Positions 1 through 6,799 of a stretch of 22,544 nucleotides of DNA are shown here, piece by piece. The stretch lies in the NCBI GenBank assembly GCA_034189325.1, contig JAXHUM010000059.1:1-22544 (forward strand), written 5' to 3'. This DNA comes from JAXHUM01 sp034189325 (lineage in GTDB: Bacteria > Desulfobacterota > DSM-4660 > Desulfatiglandales > Desulfatiglandaceae). Under the pieces are notes generated by a model. It saw only the letters and a program-made list of their open reading frames with translations, did not search any database and was not told the DNA's origin. Positions within the stretch are counted from its first letter, which is position 1. Every line of letters begins with the position of its first letter. Position numbers and translations under genes: made by a program.

Positions 1-489
1 AAACCAATATTCAAGAGCCTATGGCTGACCGCACATGTGGGGACGGTCTTTTTAGGTAATGGTGTATTCGCCATCGCCTTTCTGTCTGCCATTATGTATC
101 TTATTCAGGAACGTCAGATCAAAAAAAAGAGGCTTGGTTCCATTCACAACAGACTGCCTTCCCTGGCTACCCTTGATAGTATTAACCATTATTCCCTGAT
201 ATACGGCTTCCCTTTTCTGACTGTCGGAATGATCACCGGGTCCATTTACGCACAACATGCCTTTGGTTCTTACTGGCAGTGGGACCCCAAGGAAGTATGG
301 TCATTGATCACCTGGCTTTCTTACGCGGCCCTTCTTCATGAAAGACTTGTTGTAGGGTGGCAGGGACGTAGGGCCGCCGTGATGTCTATTGTCTGTTTCT
401 GTCTCCTGCTCTTCACGTTTGCCGGGGCCAGCCTCCTACTCGGGGGTTATCACAGTTTCGGCAGCCTAGGGGCAGAAAGTGAGCTTTGA
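1..489 (+). CDS. Cytochrome c assembly protein, CcsA/HemX-like (3' part)
   Basis: The frame is open from base 1, so the gene starts upstream and only the last 162 residues are visible. The family (CcsA/CcmC/HemX, PF01578) consists of polytopic inner-membrane proteins that carry or present heme for cytochrome c maturation; HemX-type members often sit directly before hemA. Visible family marks are a His in LTAHV at visible residue 12, the aromatic/WDPKE segment with W-Q-W-D-P-K-E near residue 93, a following LLHERL His, and a C-terminal GGYHSF His. Several hydrophobic helices alternate with Lys/Arg-rich loops. The stop codon overlaps the hemA start as TGATG, so the two genes are translationally coupled. 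Whether it works in c-type cytochrome assembly or only in HemA-related heme supply cannot be decided from this fragment. Confidence 0.85.
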   Translation, partial: KPIFKSLWLTAHVGTVFLGNGVFAIAFLSAIMYLIQERQIKKKRLGSIHNRLPSLATLDSINHYSLIYGFPFLTVGMITGSIYAQHAFGSYWQWDPKEVWSLITWLSYAALLHERLVVGWQGRRAAVMSIVCFCLLLFTFAGASLLLGGYHSFGSLGAESEL

Positions 490-1760
490 TGAAGATTATC
501 AACATAGGCATGAACCATGAATCAGCTCCTGTCGAGCTGAGAGAGCGCCTGGCTTCTAAAGAGGACAATTCCGCAAAGGCCGTCGCCCTACTGAGAGATA
601 TCGGATGTGTAAAGGAAGGACTTTTTTTGTCTACCTGCAACCGAGTAGAGGCCGTTGTAACGACCGATGATGATGAAAAGGCCAAACGTTCGATTATATC
701 CTTGATGTCAAAACTTGGGGAAATCCCCGAGGAGAGTTTTATCTCAAACCTCTACATCTATGAAGACACGGACGCCGTGCGACATTTGTTCAGAGTCGCC
801 TCCAGCCTGGATTCGATGGTGGTTGGTGAAGCCCAGATTTTGGGGCAGATCAAAGATGCTTATTCCCTGGCGACCCAACAGAAGACATCGGGGGTGATTA
901 TTAACCGTTTGATGCACAAGGCCTTCCATGTGGCAAAGAGGGTAAGAACGGAGACTGGGATCTGTGAGGCCGCTGTTTCGGTGAGCTACGCAGCAGTTGA
1001 ACTGGCCAAAAAGATCTTTTACGAATTAGATGGAAAGAAGGTCCTACTTATTGGTGCCGGGGACATGGCTGAACTTGCCGCCAAACACCTTATGGCTCAG
1101 GGCGTAAGCTCGATGGTCGTGGCTAACCGGACCATTGATCGTGCCATCCGGGTGGCGAGGAATTTTGACGCAAGCCCCATCTCATTTGATGAAATCGGCG
1201 CTCATTTGCGTGACGCCCATATCGTTGTGTCGTCCACTGCTTCCGAAGAATATGTGATCACCTATGACCAGGTCAAAAAGTCTCTGAAGAAGAGAAGAAA
1301 CCATCCACTTTTTTTTATCGACATCGCAGTGCCGAGGGATGTCCAGCCTGAGGTGAACAATCTACCGAACGTCTATGTGTATGATATTGATGATCTGAAA
1401 GGGGTCGTGCGCCAGAATATGGCACAAAGAAGAGAAGAAGCCCTGGTTGCTGAGAGGATCGTACAGGAGGAGGTGATCAAGTTCAAAAACTGGTTGGAGA
1501 CACTCGAAGTCGTCCCTACCATTATCTCTTTGAGAGAAAGGGCGGAGTCTATTATCCGGACCGAATTAAAAAGAGGCGGTCCGGCATTAAAAAACCTCTC
1601 CTCTGCCCAACAAGAGGCTGTCCAGGGCCTTGTTCGATCTGTAGCGGAGAAGATCCTGAACAATCCTATCCTGTATCTGAAGAAAAAGGCAGGAAGGAAA
1701 ACCCTGGATACATACCTGGATATGACCAGAAAACTCTTTGACCTGGATGATAATCATTAG
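489..1760 (+). CDS. hemA: Glutamyl-tRNA reductase
   Basis: Catalyses NADPH-dependent reduction of glutamyl-tRNA to glutamate-1-semialdehyde, the first committed step of C5-pathway tetrapyrrole synthesis (heme, siroheme, corrinoids), in the cytoplasm. At 423 aa it has the normal family length. The N-terminal catalytic domain carries the STCNRVE motif with the thioester nucleophile at C50 and the VGEAQILGQIK segment at about 112-122. A Rossmann domain follows with GAGDMAEL near residue 190 and ANRT shortly after, and the C-terminus is a helical dimerisation domain. I start at the ATG at 489 rather than the in-frame TTG at 486: the ATG gives MKIINIGMNHESAPVE, the standard N-terminus, and overlaps the upstream stop. 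The position behind a CcsA/HemX-like gene is a widely seen arrangement. The genes that follow (moaE-like, moaC) are cofactor genes too, probably on the same transcript. Confidence 0.97.
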   Translation: MKIINIGMNHESAPVELRERLASKEDNSAKAVALLRDIGCVKEGLFLSTCNRVEAVVTTDDDEKAKRSIISLMSKLGEIPEESFISNLYIYEDTDAVRHLFRVASSLDSMVVGEAQILGQIKDAYSLATQQKTSGVIINRLMHKAFHVAKRVRTETGICEAAVSVSYAAVELAKKIFYELDGKKVLLIGAGDMAELAAKHLMAQGVSSMVVANRTIDRAIRVARNFDASPISFDEIGAHLRDAHIVVSSTASEEYVITYDQVKKSLKKRRNHPLFFIDIAVPRDVQPEVNNLPNVYVYDIDDLKGVVRQNMAQRREEALVAERIVQEEVIKFKNWLETLEVVPTIISLRERAESIIRTELKRGGPALKNLSSAQQEAVQGLVRSVAEKILNNPILYLKKKAGRKTLDTYLDMTRKLFDLDDNH

Positions 1761-1775
1761 GCTCTGGAGTCTGAT

Positions 1776-2129
1776 ATGGATTTGAACAGAATAGTGAGTC
1801 GTGTTAAGGAGCATGCGGATTACGCCAAGATCGGAATGATCGCCACCCACTTGGGAGTCGTCAGAGGCAACTCCTTAGAGGGCGGACAAGTGAAGTCTGT
1901 TGAAGTGACTTTTGATGAAGAAGCGATCAGCAGGATCGTTGAAGAGATAAAGAATATGCCCGGCATAGTTGAAGTTGTCATCGAGACCTGCGGGGGAACT
2001 CTGGAGGTCGGGCAGGACATTATGGCCGTTGCGGTGGGGGGTGACACGAGGGAGCATGTTTTCCCAGCCCTGATCGCCGCTGTAGACCGGGTAAAGAAGG
2101 AAGGCTCGGGAAAGAGGGAAATTTTTTAG
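1776..2129 (+). CDS. MoaE-like molybdopterin synthase catalytic subunit, short form
   Basis: MoaE forms the large subunit of molybdopterin synthase, which inserts two sulfurs into cyclic pyranopterin monophosphate using MoaD thiocarboxylate. This 117-aa protein keeps the core: GMIATHLGVVRG with R30 matching the conserved GxVR arginine, the predicted beta-strand run CGGTLEVGQDIMAVAV, the H-then-helix segment HVFPALIAAVDRVKKE, and a Lys-rich end (K107, K108, K113) followed by REIF. MoaE proteins are normally about 150 aa, and the C-terminal WV region and the spacing between the catalytic lysines look shortened here. The start has a GGAG six bases upstream and lies 15 bp after hemA; moaC follows 13 bp downstream. 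No moaD is visible in the window. It could be a genuine short MoaE or a MoaE-fold paralogue with another role. Confidence 0.75.
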   Translation: MDLNRIVSRVKEHADYAKIGMIATHLGVVRGNSLEGGQVKSVEVTFDEEAISRIVEEIKNMPGIVEVVIETCGGTLEVGQDIMAVAVGGDTREHVFPALIAAVDRVKKEGSGKREIF

Positions 2130-2142
2130 AAGAGGTACCGGT

Positions 2143-2574
2143 ATGGGAATGGTGGATGTCACGGATAAACCGATCATAAAGCGTCAAGCAAAGACAGTAG
2201 GAAAGATTTTCCTCTCACCTGATACCATCGTCAAGATCAAGAAGGGGGAGATCAAGAAGGGAGATCCTCTGTCAGTGGCCGAGATAGCATCTATGAATGC
2301 AGCCAAACAGACCCATCTCTTGATTCCTCATTGTCACCAGATACCCCTTGACACGATCAAGGTGAATTTCGAAGTCTCTGAAGATTGTATTGAGGCCACT
2401 TGCGTGGTAAGGGCCCAGGCCCGCACAGGCGTTGAGATGGAGGCCCTTGTGGGAGTCACTACCGCCCTCAATACCATCTGGGACATGGTAAAATATATCG
2501 AGAAGGATGGGGAGGGGCAGTACCCTTTCACCAGGATAGCCGATATCAGGGTGGTGGAGAAACTCAAAGGGTAG
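2143..2574 (+). CDS. moaC: Cyclic pyranopterin monophosphate synthase
   Basis: MoaC converts the MoaA product 3',8-cyclo-7,8-dihydro-GTP into cyclic pyranopterin monophosphate, the precursor of molybdopterin for Mo and W enzymes. The protein (143 aa) begins at the MVDVTDKP motif and contains KGDPLSVAEIASMNAAKQT with K39, LIPHCHQI with H63 and H65, TGVEMEALVGV, and TIWDMVK with D114 and K117, which line up with the active-site Asp/Lys pair of the E. coli enzyme. It is shorter than the usual roughly 160 aa because the N-terminal extension before MVDV is almost absent; the core is complete. An AGAGG precedes the ATG. It follows the MoaE-like gene by 13 bp. A need for pterin cofactor is consistent with the AOR-family enzyme at 11532-13478. 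Confidence 0.95.
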   Translation: MGMVDVTDKPIIKRQAKTVGKIFLSPDTIVKIKKGEIKKGDPLSVAEIASMNAAKQTHLLIPHCHQIPLDTIKVNFEVSEDCIEATCVVRAQARTGVEMEALVGVTTALNTIWDMVKYIEKDGEGQYPFTRIADIRVVEKLKG

Positions 2575-2668
2575 AGATTTGCCGAATTGCCTTTGAGACG
2601 TCTAAGGAAATCATGAAAAGGCATGGTCGATTGTAGGCCGTGACGCTGAGACTTTGGAGATGCATCGC

Positions 2669-2998
2669 ATGATGGAAAACATGGATAAGATTGTTATCTT
2701 CGTTACTGCCGGATCACCGGAGGAGGCCGAGAAAATAGCGGATTTGCTGGTCAAGAAGAGAAAGACCGCTTGCGCCAATCTAGTCCCGAAGATACACTCA
2801 CTGTTTTGGTGGTGTGGCAAAATTGACTCATCTGATGAGGTGCTCTTGATTTTCAAGAGCAAGGCCTGTCTGCTGCAGGATATTGTTAGCCTAGTCAAAG
2901 AGGCCCACAGCTATGATGTCCCGGAAATTATCGCTCTGCCTATCATCGGTGGGAATGAGGATTATCTCAGGTGGATTGAAGAGGAGACCGAGGGATAA
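2669..2998 (+). CDS. cutA: CutA1 divalent-cation tolerance family protein
   Basis: CutA1 proteins are small cytoplasmic trimers with a ferredoxin-like fold; they were linked genetically to copper and other divalent-cation tolerance, but the biochemical role is still unclear. From this start the protein is 109 aa. It shows IVIFVTAGSPEEAEKIADLLV, TACANLVP with C35, the HSLFWWCGKIDSSDEVLLIFKS strand pair, and the signature EAHSYDVPEIIALPI with H80. I chose the ATG at 2669 because GGAG at 2656-2659 then has a 9-base spacer. The ATG at 2660 would touch that ribosome site, and the ATG at 2672 is also possible. It sits 94 bp after moaC, so it may share the same transcript, and it faces the OmpA-type gene tail to tail. 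Confidence 0.9.
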   Translation: MMENMDKIVIFVTAGSPEEAEKIADLLVKKRKTACANLVPKIHSLFWWCGKIDSSDEVLLIFKSKACLLQDIVSLVKEAHSYDVPEIIALPIIGGNEDYLRWIEEETEG

Positions 2999-3008
2999 GG
3001 TGGCTTGA

Positions 3009-3062
3009 ACGAAGTTTGGCTTGACATTGCCCGAGTTCTTATAGGTGTCAAGCCAAGTTCGT
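3009..3062. terminator. Long hairpin between convergent cutA and OmpA-type genes
   Basis: Two arms, 3009-3026 and 3046-3062, are near-perfect reverse complements. There is an 11-bp perfect inner stem (TTGGCTTGACA against TGTCAAGCCAA) and a 5-bp outer stem (ACGAA against TTCGT) separated by a 2:1 internal bulge, with a 19-base loop. It lies in the 97-bp gap between two genes that converge, where a bidirectional terminator is expected. No T-run follows the stem on either strand, so it is not a textbook intrinsic terminator; it could instead be a mRNA 3'-end protecting structure or a copy of a small repeat. Confidence 0.5.
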
Positions 3063-3095
3063 CAGAAAAAACGCTCTTCCGTTCGAATGGTTTCG

Positions 3096-3890
3096 CTATT
3101 TCCTTGAAAATGGTGTCACTTCTATGGGAACAAGAACGATATCTATTCGCCGGTTCTTGGCTTTCCCCTCAGCCGTATCATTGCTTGCAATCGGATGAAA
3201 TTCTCCATAGCCTGTGGCGGAAAGAAGGGAGGGCTCGATGCCGATCGTTTCCTGTAAGTACCGTGCCACATTGGTTGCCCTGGCGGATGAGAGTTCCCAG
3301 TTTGTAGGATATCTCTTCTTGAGTTCTATTCCTATGGGAACGTTGTCTGTGTGCCCTTCAATGTTAATGGCCCGTTCTTTGACCTCCAGCAGGATATTTC
3401 CAACCCGCTTGAGCACCTCAATCCCCTGTGGCTTAATCACTGTCTTGCCTGAATCAAAGAGTATTTCATCGAGCATGTTTACCTTTAACTTTCCTTTCAA
3501 TTGGGTAATCGTAATCTGCCCCTTATCTATCTCAGATTTCATATCCTCAAGCAAGTTTTCGTAGGTCCCCTTCATCTGTCTGATATCCGTATCCCTCTTT
3601 CTTTCCAGGGCTTCGGCCTTGGCGTGTAGTGATTGGACCTCTTCTTTCAACAGGCTATTTTCGTTTTCAAGATCAGATATCCTGGACTTTTGGTCAATAA
3701 TGGTTTTCCCCAACTCTTTTTTCTCTTCCTGCAATCTCGCGTGGTCGGACTTTAGAATTGACAATTCTTTGGATAATTTCTCGCTTTCCTCCACCTTCAT
3801 CAGATGTTCCTTCTTACTCACACAATTTGACAGGGCCAATAAGCAGAACATCGAAAACAAGAAAATGCCAAGACCTCTTTTCCTTTCCAT
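3096..3890 (-). CDS. OmpA/MotB-domain peptidoglycan-binding coiled-coil lipoprotein
   Basis: 264 aa. Residues 1-23 form a signal peptide with a lipobox-like LSNC, so lipidation at C23 is likely, although Asn at -1 is atypical. Residues about 28-130 are rich in heptad-spaced Leu, Glu and Lys and should form a long coiled coil. Residues about 138-258 are an OmpA C-terminal domain: ILFDSGKTVIKP, EGHTDNVPIG (D182), NWELSSARATNV (R204), GYGEFHPIASNDT, and KAKNRRIDIVL. In this family the Asp and Arg bind the diaminopimelate of peptidoglycan. The protein is therefore probably held in a membrane and anchored to the cell wall through a coiled-coil spacer. An AATTGGAGG site lies 6 bases before the ATG. 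It appears monocistronic. Its precise role (envelope stability or part of a motor/secretion device) is not shown by the context. Confidence 0.88.
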   Translation of the reverse strand: MERKRGLGIFLFSMFCLLALSNCVSKKEHLMKVEESEKLSKELSILKSDHARLQEEKKELGKTIIDQKSRISDLENENSLLKEEVQSLHAKAEALERKRDTDIRQMKGTYENLLEDMKSEIDKGQITITQLKGKLKVNMLDEILFDSGKTVIKPQGIEVLKRVGNILLEVKERAINIEGHTDNVPIGIELKKRYPTNWELSSARATNVARYLQETIGIEPSLLSATGYGEFHPIASNDTAEGKAKNRRIDIVLVPIEVTPFSRK

Positions 3891-4058
3891 CGTGAACCTC
3901 CAATTCGTCTGTTGAAACGTTAAACCTTAATAAGCCTATGTAACTTTTAGATGTTTTCCAAAAATAAGCAAGTTTCAGGCCATCAGATAAGATCTTCTTG
4001 GCCCCATAGGATTTCGTTATCCTTTACTTCGAGTTCGATCGGCTGTGGTCGGACTTCT

Positions 4059-4979
4059 CTATGCCAGTTTTGAACCGCACTTGCCGCAGAACTCGAACTC
4101 TTCCGGCAACCATCTGGCATGGCAGTTTGGGCAGGTCACTGTCGGCGGTCCCCAGAGAAAGGTATGAGACTTTCCCGAGGCGGACTTCTGCCGCAACGCC
4201 ACATGTTGGGGGGGCCTTTTGTTAATAAAGGCGTCAATGCCTTCAAGGGTTTCCGGGCTTGTCGACTGCAAGCTCCAGAAGTCATTTCCCTGTCTGAGGG
4301 TATGTGAGACCGAATCGAACCAGACATTGATCTGGTCTTTGGTAAATCTGAGGGACCAAGGAGCTTTCTTTAGAAGCGTCTTACAGAGTTTTTCGACTTC
4401 TTTGTCAAGCTCCTCAAAGGGCACGACTCTATTCACAAGCCCGTATTCAAGGGCTGTCTTGGCATCAATGACCTCATCGGTGAACAAAAACCACCGGGTC
4501 TTTCTGTCGCCCATAATCGGCGTGAGGGATTGTGTGGCATAGCTAGCGACGGCTCCCACTGCTCCTTCCCCCTGTTGAAACCGTGCAGTATCAGCAGCGA
4601 TCGCCAAGTCGGCGGCAATCAGGAACTCACACCCCCCGCCTGCGGTAATGCCGTTAATTCTGGCAATAACCGGTTTTCCATTATACCTCATGTCGTAAAT
4701 GATACGGGCATATTGACTGTTCATCGCCCAAACATCATTGGTATTATGAAAGAGGTCCTTTGCCCAGGTCAGGTCCAGCCCGGGGCAAAAGAACCGGTCG
4801 CCGGTTGCTGTCAGGACTACTACACCGACGGCAGGATCGTTCTCAGCCTCTTCCAGGGCAGTGCAGAGATCCTTCATCAGCTGAATGGTCAACGAATTCT
4901 TGTTGTCGGGCCTGTTGATGGTTATCGTCGCCACCATATCTTTTACATCGTAAATGACGGTTTCCAATTGAATATCCAT
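4059..4979 (-). CDS. Enoyl-CoA hydratase/isomerase family protein with C-terminal zinc ribbon
   Basis: 306 aa. Residues 1 to about 255 are a crotonase fold: VATITINRPDNKNSL, the oxyanion-hole segment FFCPGLDL (about 63-70), NGITAGGGCEFLIAADL with E118, and ARFQQGEGAVG with E138. E118 and E138 are spaced exactly as the two catalytic glutamates of mitochondrial enoyl-CoA hydratase (E144 and E164), so hydratase chemistry is plausible. A C-terminal extension not found in ordinary crotonases ends in CPNC (C283, C286) and CGKC (C298, C301), a rubredoxin-like zinc ribbon. The start has an AAGGAGGG about 12 bases upstream. It is divergent from the BadI-like gene across 552 bp. The acyl-CoA substrate is unknown; an alicyclic or aromatic-derived enoyl-CoA is inferred from the neighbours. 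Confidence 0.88.
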   Translation of the reverse strand: MDIQLETVIYDVKDMVATITINRPDNKNSLTIQLMKDLCTALEEAENDPAVGVVVLTATGDRFFCPGLDLTWAKDLFHNTNDVWAMNSQYARIIYDMRYNGKPVIARINGITAGGGCEFLIAADLAIAADTARFQQGEGAVGAVASYATQSLTPIMGDRKTRWFLFTDEVIDAKTALEYGLVNRVVPFEELDKEVEKLCKTLLKKAPWSLRFTKDQINVWFDSVSHTLRQGNDFWSLQSTSPETLEGIDAFINKRPPQHVALRQKSASGKSHTFLWGPPTVTCPNCHARWLPEEFEFCGKCGSKLA

Positions 4980-5531
4980 TTCTGATTTTGTCCCTCCTTC
5001 TGGATTATTGATTAGCGTGTAATGCCTCTACCGACTGTAAGGGTTTTTTCAGGTTTGGAAGTCCTTTTGGTGAGTCTTGTGTTGAGTCCATCCCAGGGAA
5101 GAATCCCTTTCTGACTATAAGGTAAGACAAGTATATTAAAGCGGACCCTGAGTGTCAAATCTGTTAATGCCTGGGCGATGGATAAATAGAGGATAAAAGG
5201 TGAGTTCCTTGGTGCGAAGTCTTTGCTCCCCGGAGACTTTTCTTAAAGCCGATAGTCAGATCGTAGAAGACCCCAGTACCTTATTCCCAGCACTTCCCTC
5301 CAAGGTTGATCTGTGTTGACACAAAAATGCAGGTGTGATATCCAAAATAACACGTCAGCGTTATCGATCTGAACTGAACGTATACGACACACTCATTAAT
5401 GGCCTTCATTAGTCTCGGGCGGATTTCCATCTCCATTTTGGAAGTTATTCCGGCGTCTGACCCTACCTTATACTGATCACCTTTTTTAACATTTTTAACG
5501 ATTTGAGTCTTTTATTTTCAGGAGGTTTTTG
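4980..5531. other. Large divergent intergenic region between two crotonase genes
   Basis: No convincing gene is seen in these 552 bp: the reading frames are short and lack ribosome sites. The region must hold the start signals for both divergent genes. One weak sigma70-like candidate on the + strand is TTGACA at 5316-5321 with TATCCA 17 bases later (3 of 6 matches), about 190 bp before the BadI-like gene. A small perfect palindrome CGTATACG lies near 5380, and a tandem TTTTTAAC(A/G) repeat lies near 5482-5500. Nothing here resembles a tRNA, a known riboswitch or a CRISPR repeat. Confidence 0.4.
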
Positions 5532-6326
5532 ATGGAATTTGATGAAATTATTTATGAGAAGAAAGATGGAGTCGCAAAAGTGATTATCAACCGGCCCTCT
5601 CTATACAACGCGTTTACAGCGACCACGTTGGAAGAGATGTATCAGGCATTCCGCGATTCATGGGCTGATAAAAGCGTGGGTGTTGTCGTCCTCACTGGAA
5701 AGGGAGATAGGGCCTTTTGCACCGGTGGAGACCAGAAGATCAAGGATGATTCCGGATATGGAAAAGGGAAGGCGAAATTTGAGCTGTTGGATGCCCACGG
5801 CCAGGTTATTAGTATTATAAGGGCAATACCGAAACCGGTTATTGCGGCAGTCAATGGATTTGCCATTGGAGGCGGACATGTGCTTCAAGTCGTCTGTGAT
5901 CTCTCTATTGCCTCCGAAACCGCTCGTTTTGGACAGGCCGGCCCCAAGGTCGGTAGCTTTGACGCTGGTTTTGGAACCGTGTTCTTGGCACGGATCGTCG
6001 GGGAAAAGAAGGCAAGAGAAATATGGTATATGTGTAGGCAGTATTCCGCCCAAGAAGCCCTTGAAATGGGGTTGGTAAACAAGGTTGTTCCTGCAGATGA
6101 ACTGGAAAGTGAGGTTGATAAGTGGTGTCAGGAGATTCTTGAGAAGGCGCCCTATTCCTTGGCCTACCTCAAGGCTTCCTTTAACGCGGATACCGACCAT
6201 GTATATGGTATCGGGAAAATGGCTGCCCACGCAGTCGACCTATACTATGGAACAGATGAGTCTCACGAAGGAGTTCAGGCCTTTTTGGAAAAAAGGCCTC
6301 CGGAATTCAGCCGATTTAGAAAGTAG
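5532..6326 (+). CDS. BadI/MenB-type crotonase, probable ring-cleaving beta-oxoacyl-CoA hydrolase
   Basis: 264 aa, crotonase superfamily, MenB/BadI subgroup. BadI (2-ketocyclohexanecarboxyl-CoA hydrolase) opens an alicyclic ring to pimelyl-CoA; MenB closes the naphthoyl-CoA ring. Shared marks are DRAFCTGGDQ (59-68), NGFAIGGGHVLQVVCDL, FGQAGPKVGSFDAGFG, and ARIVGEKKAREIWYMCRQYSAQEALEMGLVNKVVP. S142 and D144 in the GSFD turn, and Y239 in LYYGTDESHEGV, match in spacing the residues I recall as catalytic in BadI (S138, D140, Y235), and the EFDEIIYE start resembles BadI. The Gly-Pro-Lys in QAGPKVG is the bicarbonate-type MenB variant, so DHNA-CoA synthase remains possible, but no other men gene is in the window. 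The ATG at 5532 has AGGAGG with a 6-base spacer and is preferred to TTG 5529. Confidence 0.85.
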   Translation: MEFDEIIYEKKDGVAKVIINRPSLYNAFTATTLEEMYQAFRDSWADKSVGVVVLTGKGDRAFCTGGDQKIKDDSGYGKGKAKFELLDAHGQVISIIRAIPKPVIAAVNGFAIGGGHVLQVVCDLSIASETARFGQAGPKVGSFDAGFGTVFLARIVGEKKAREIWYMCRQYSAQEALEMGLVNKVVPADELESEVDKWCQEILEKAPYSLAYLKASFNADTDHVYGIGKMAAHAVDLYYGTDESHEGVQAFLEKRPPEFSRFRK

Positions 6327-6470
6327 ATAGCGGCACTCCGTCTATCCGAAAATTGGCGAAAGGTCATGGATGAGATCGTAACTCGATCAGGTCGGGGATC
6401 ATTGTCGTCAATGAACAAAGGGGCCTTTTGGAAGGGCGCAAGAGCAATGAAGGAAGGAGCGAGGTGATTC

Positions 6471-6695
6471 ATGGCAAAGGGAGAAATAGTCATTAATGAA
6501 GGATTGTGCAAAGGGTGTGGGTATTGCATTATCAATTGTAAGAAGGAATGCCTTGGTTTTTCAGAGGAGAAACTAAGTGCGTTCGGAACCCCTGTAGCGT
6601 CTTTTGAGAACCCTGAAGATTGCATAGCCTGCTGCATGTGCGCGTGGATGTGTCCTGATTTTGCTATTGAGGTGTACCGATTTGTTGAAGAATAG
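6471..6695 (+). CDS. 2x[4Fe-4S] ferredoxin, 2-oxoacid oxidoreductase delta-subunit type
   Basis: 74 aa with two CxxCxxCxxxC motifs: C13-C16-C19-C23 and C51-C54-C57-C61, the second followed by Pro. The opening GEIVINEGLCKGCGYC is typical of the small delta (KorD/VorD-like) ferredoxin subunits of 2-oxoacid:ferredoxin oxidoreductases, which pass low-potential electrons. No alpha, beta or gamma subunit follows; the gene stands between the BadI-like gene and a 2-hydroxyacid dehydrogenase. It may act as a free electron carrier for an enzyme encoded elsewhere. An AAGGAAGGAG lies upstream of the ATG. The first motif is followed by KKEC rather than the usual Pro, adding a fifth Cys (C27) next to the first cluster. 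Confidence 0.9.
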   Translation: MAKGEIVINEGLCKGCGYCIINCKKECLGFSEEKLSAFGTPVASFENPEDCIACCMCAWMCPDFAIEVYRFVEE

Positions 6696-6799
6696 GATCG
6701 CCATTGGTAATGGTTTGAGTTTTGAGTGATCATAGCCATTGAGGGAGGTTTGAATCTTTTCGAGGTCTTGAATAAGTATTCACCAGAAAGGAGGAAAAA

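Noticed and set aside
3005..3307. A 100-codon plus-strand frame after cutA
   Set aside because: It runs through the intergenic hairpin and then antisense to the OmpA domain; no ribosome site and no protein features.
4530..4985. A 151-codon plus-strand open frame
   Set aside because: It overlaps the zinc-ribbon crotonase in antisense and carries no family signature.
5658..6230. A 190-codon minus-strand open frame
   Set aside because: It is antisense to the BadI-like gene, whose family motifs fix the coding strand.
5532..6326. Naming the gene menB
   Set aside because: Similarity to MenB is strong, but the S/D/Y spacing and N-terminus also fit BadI and no men gene is nearby, so no symbol was given.
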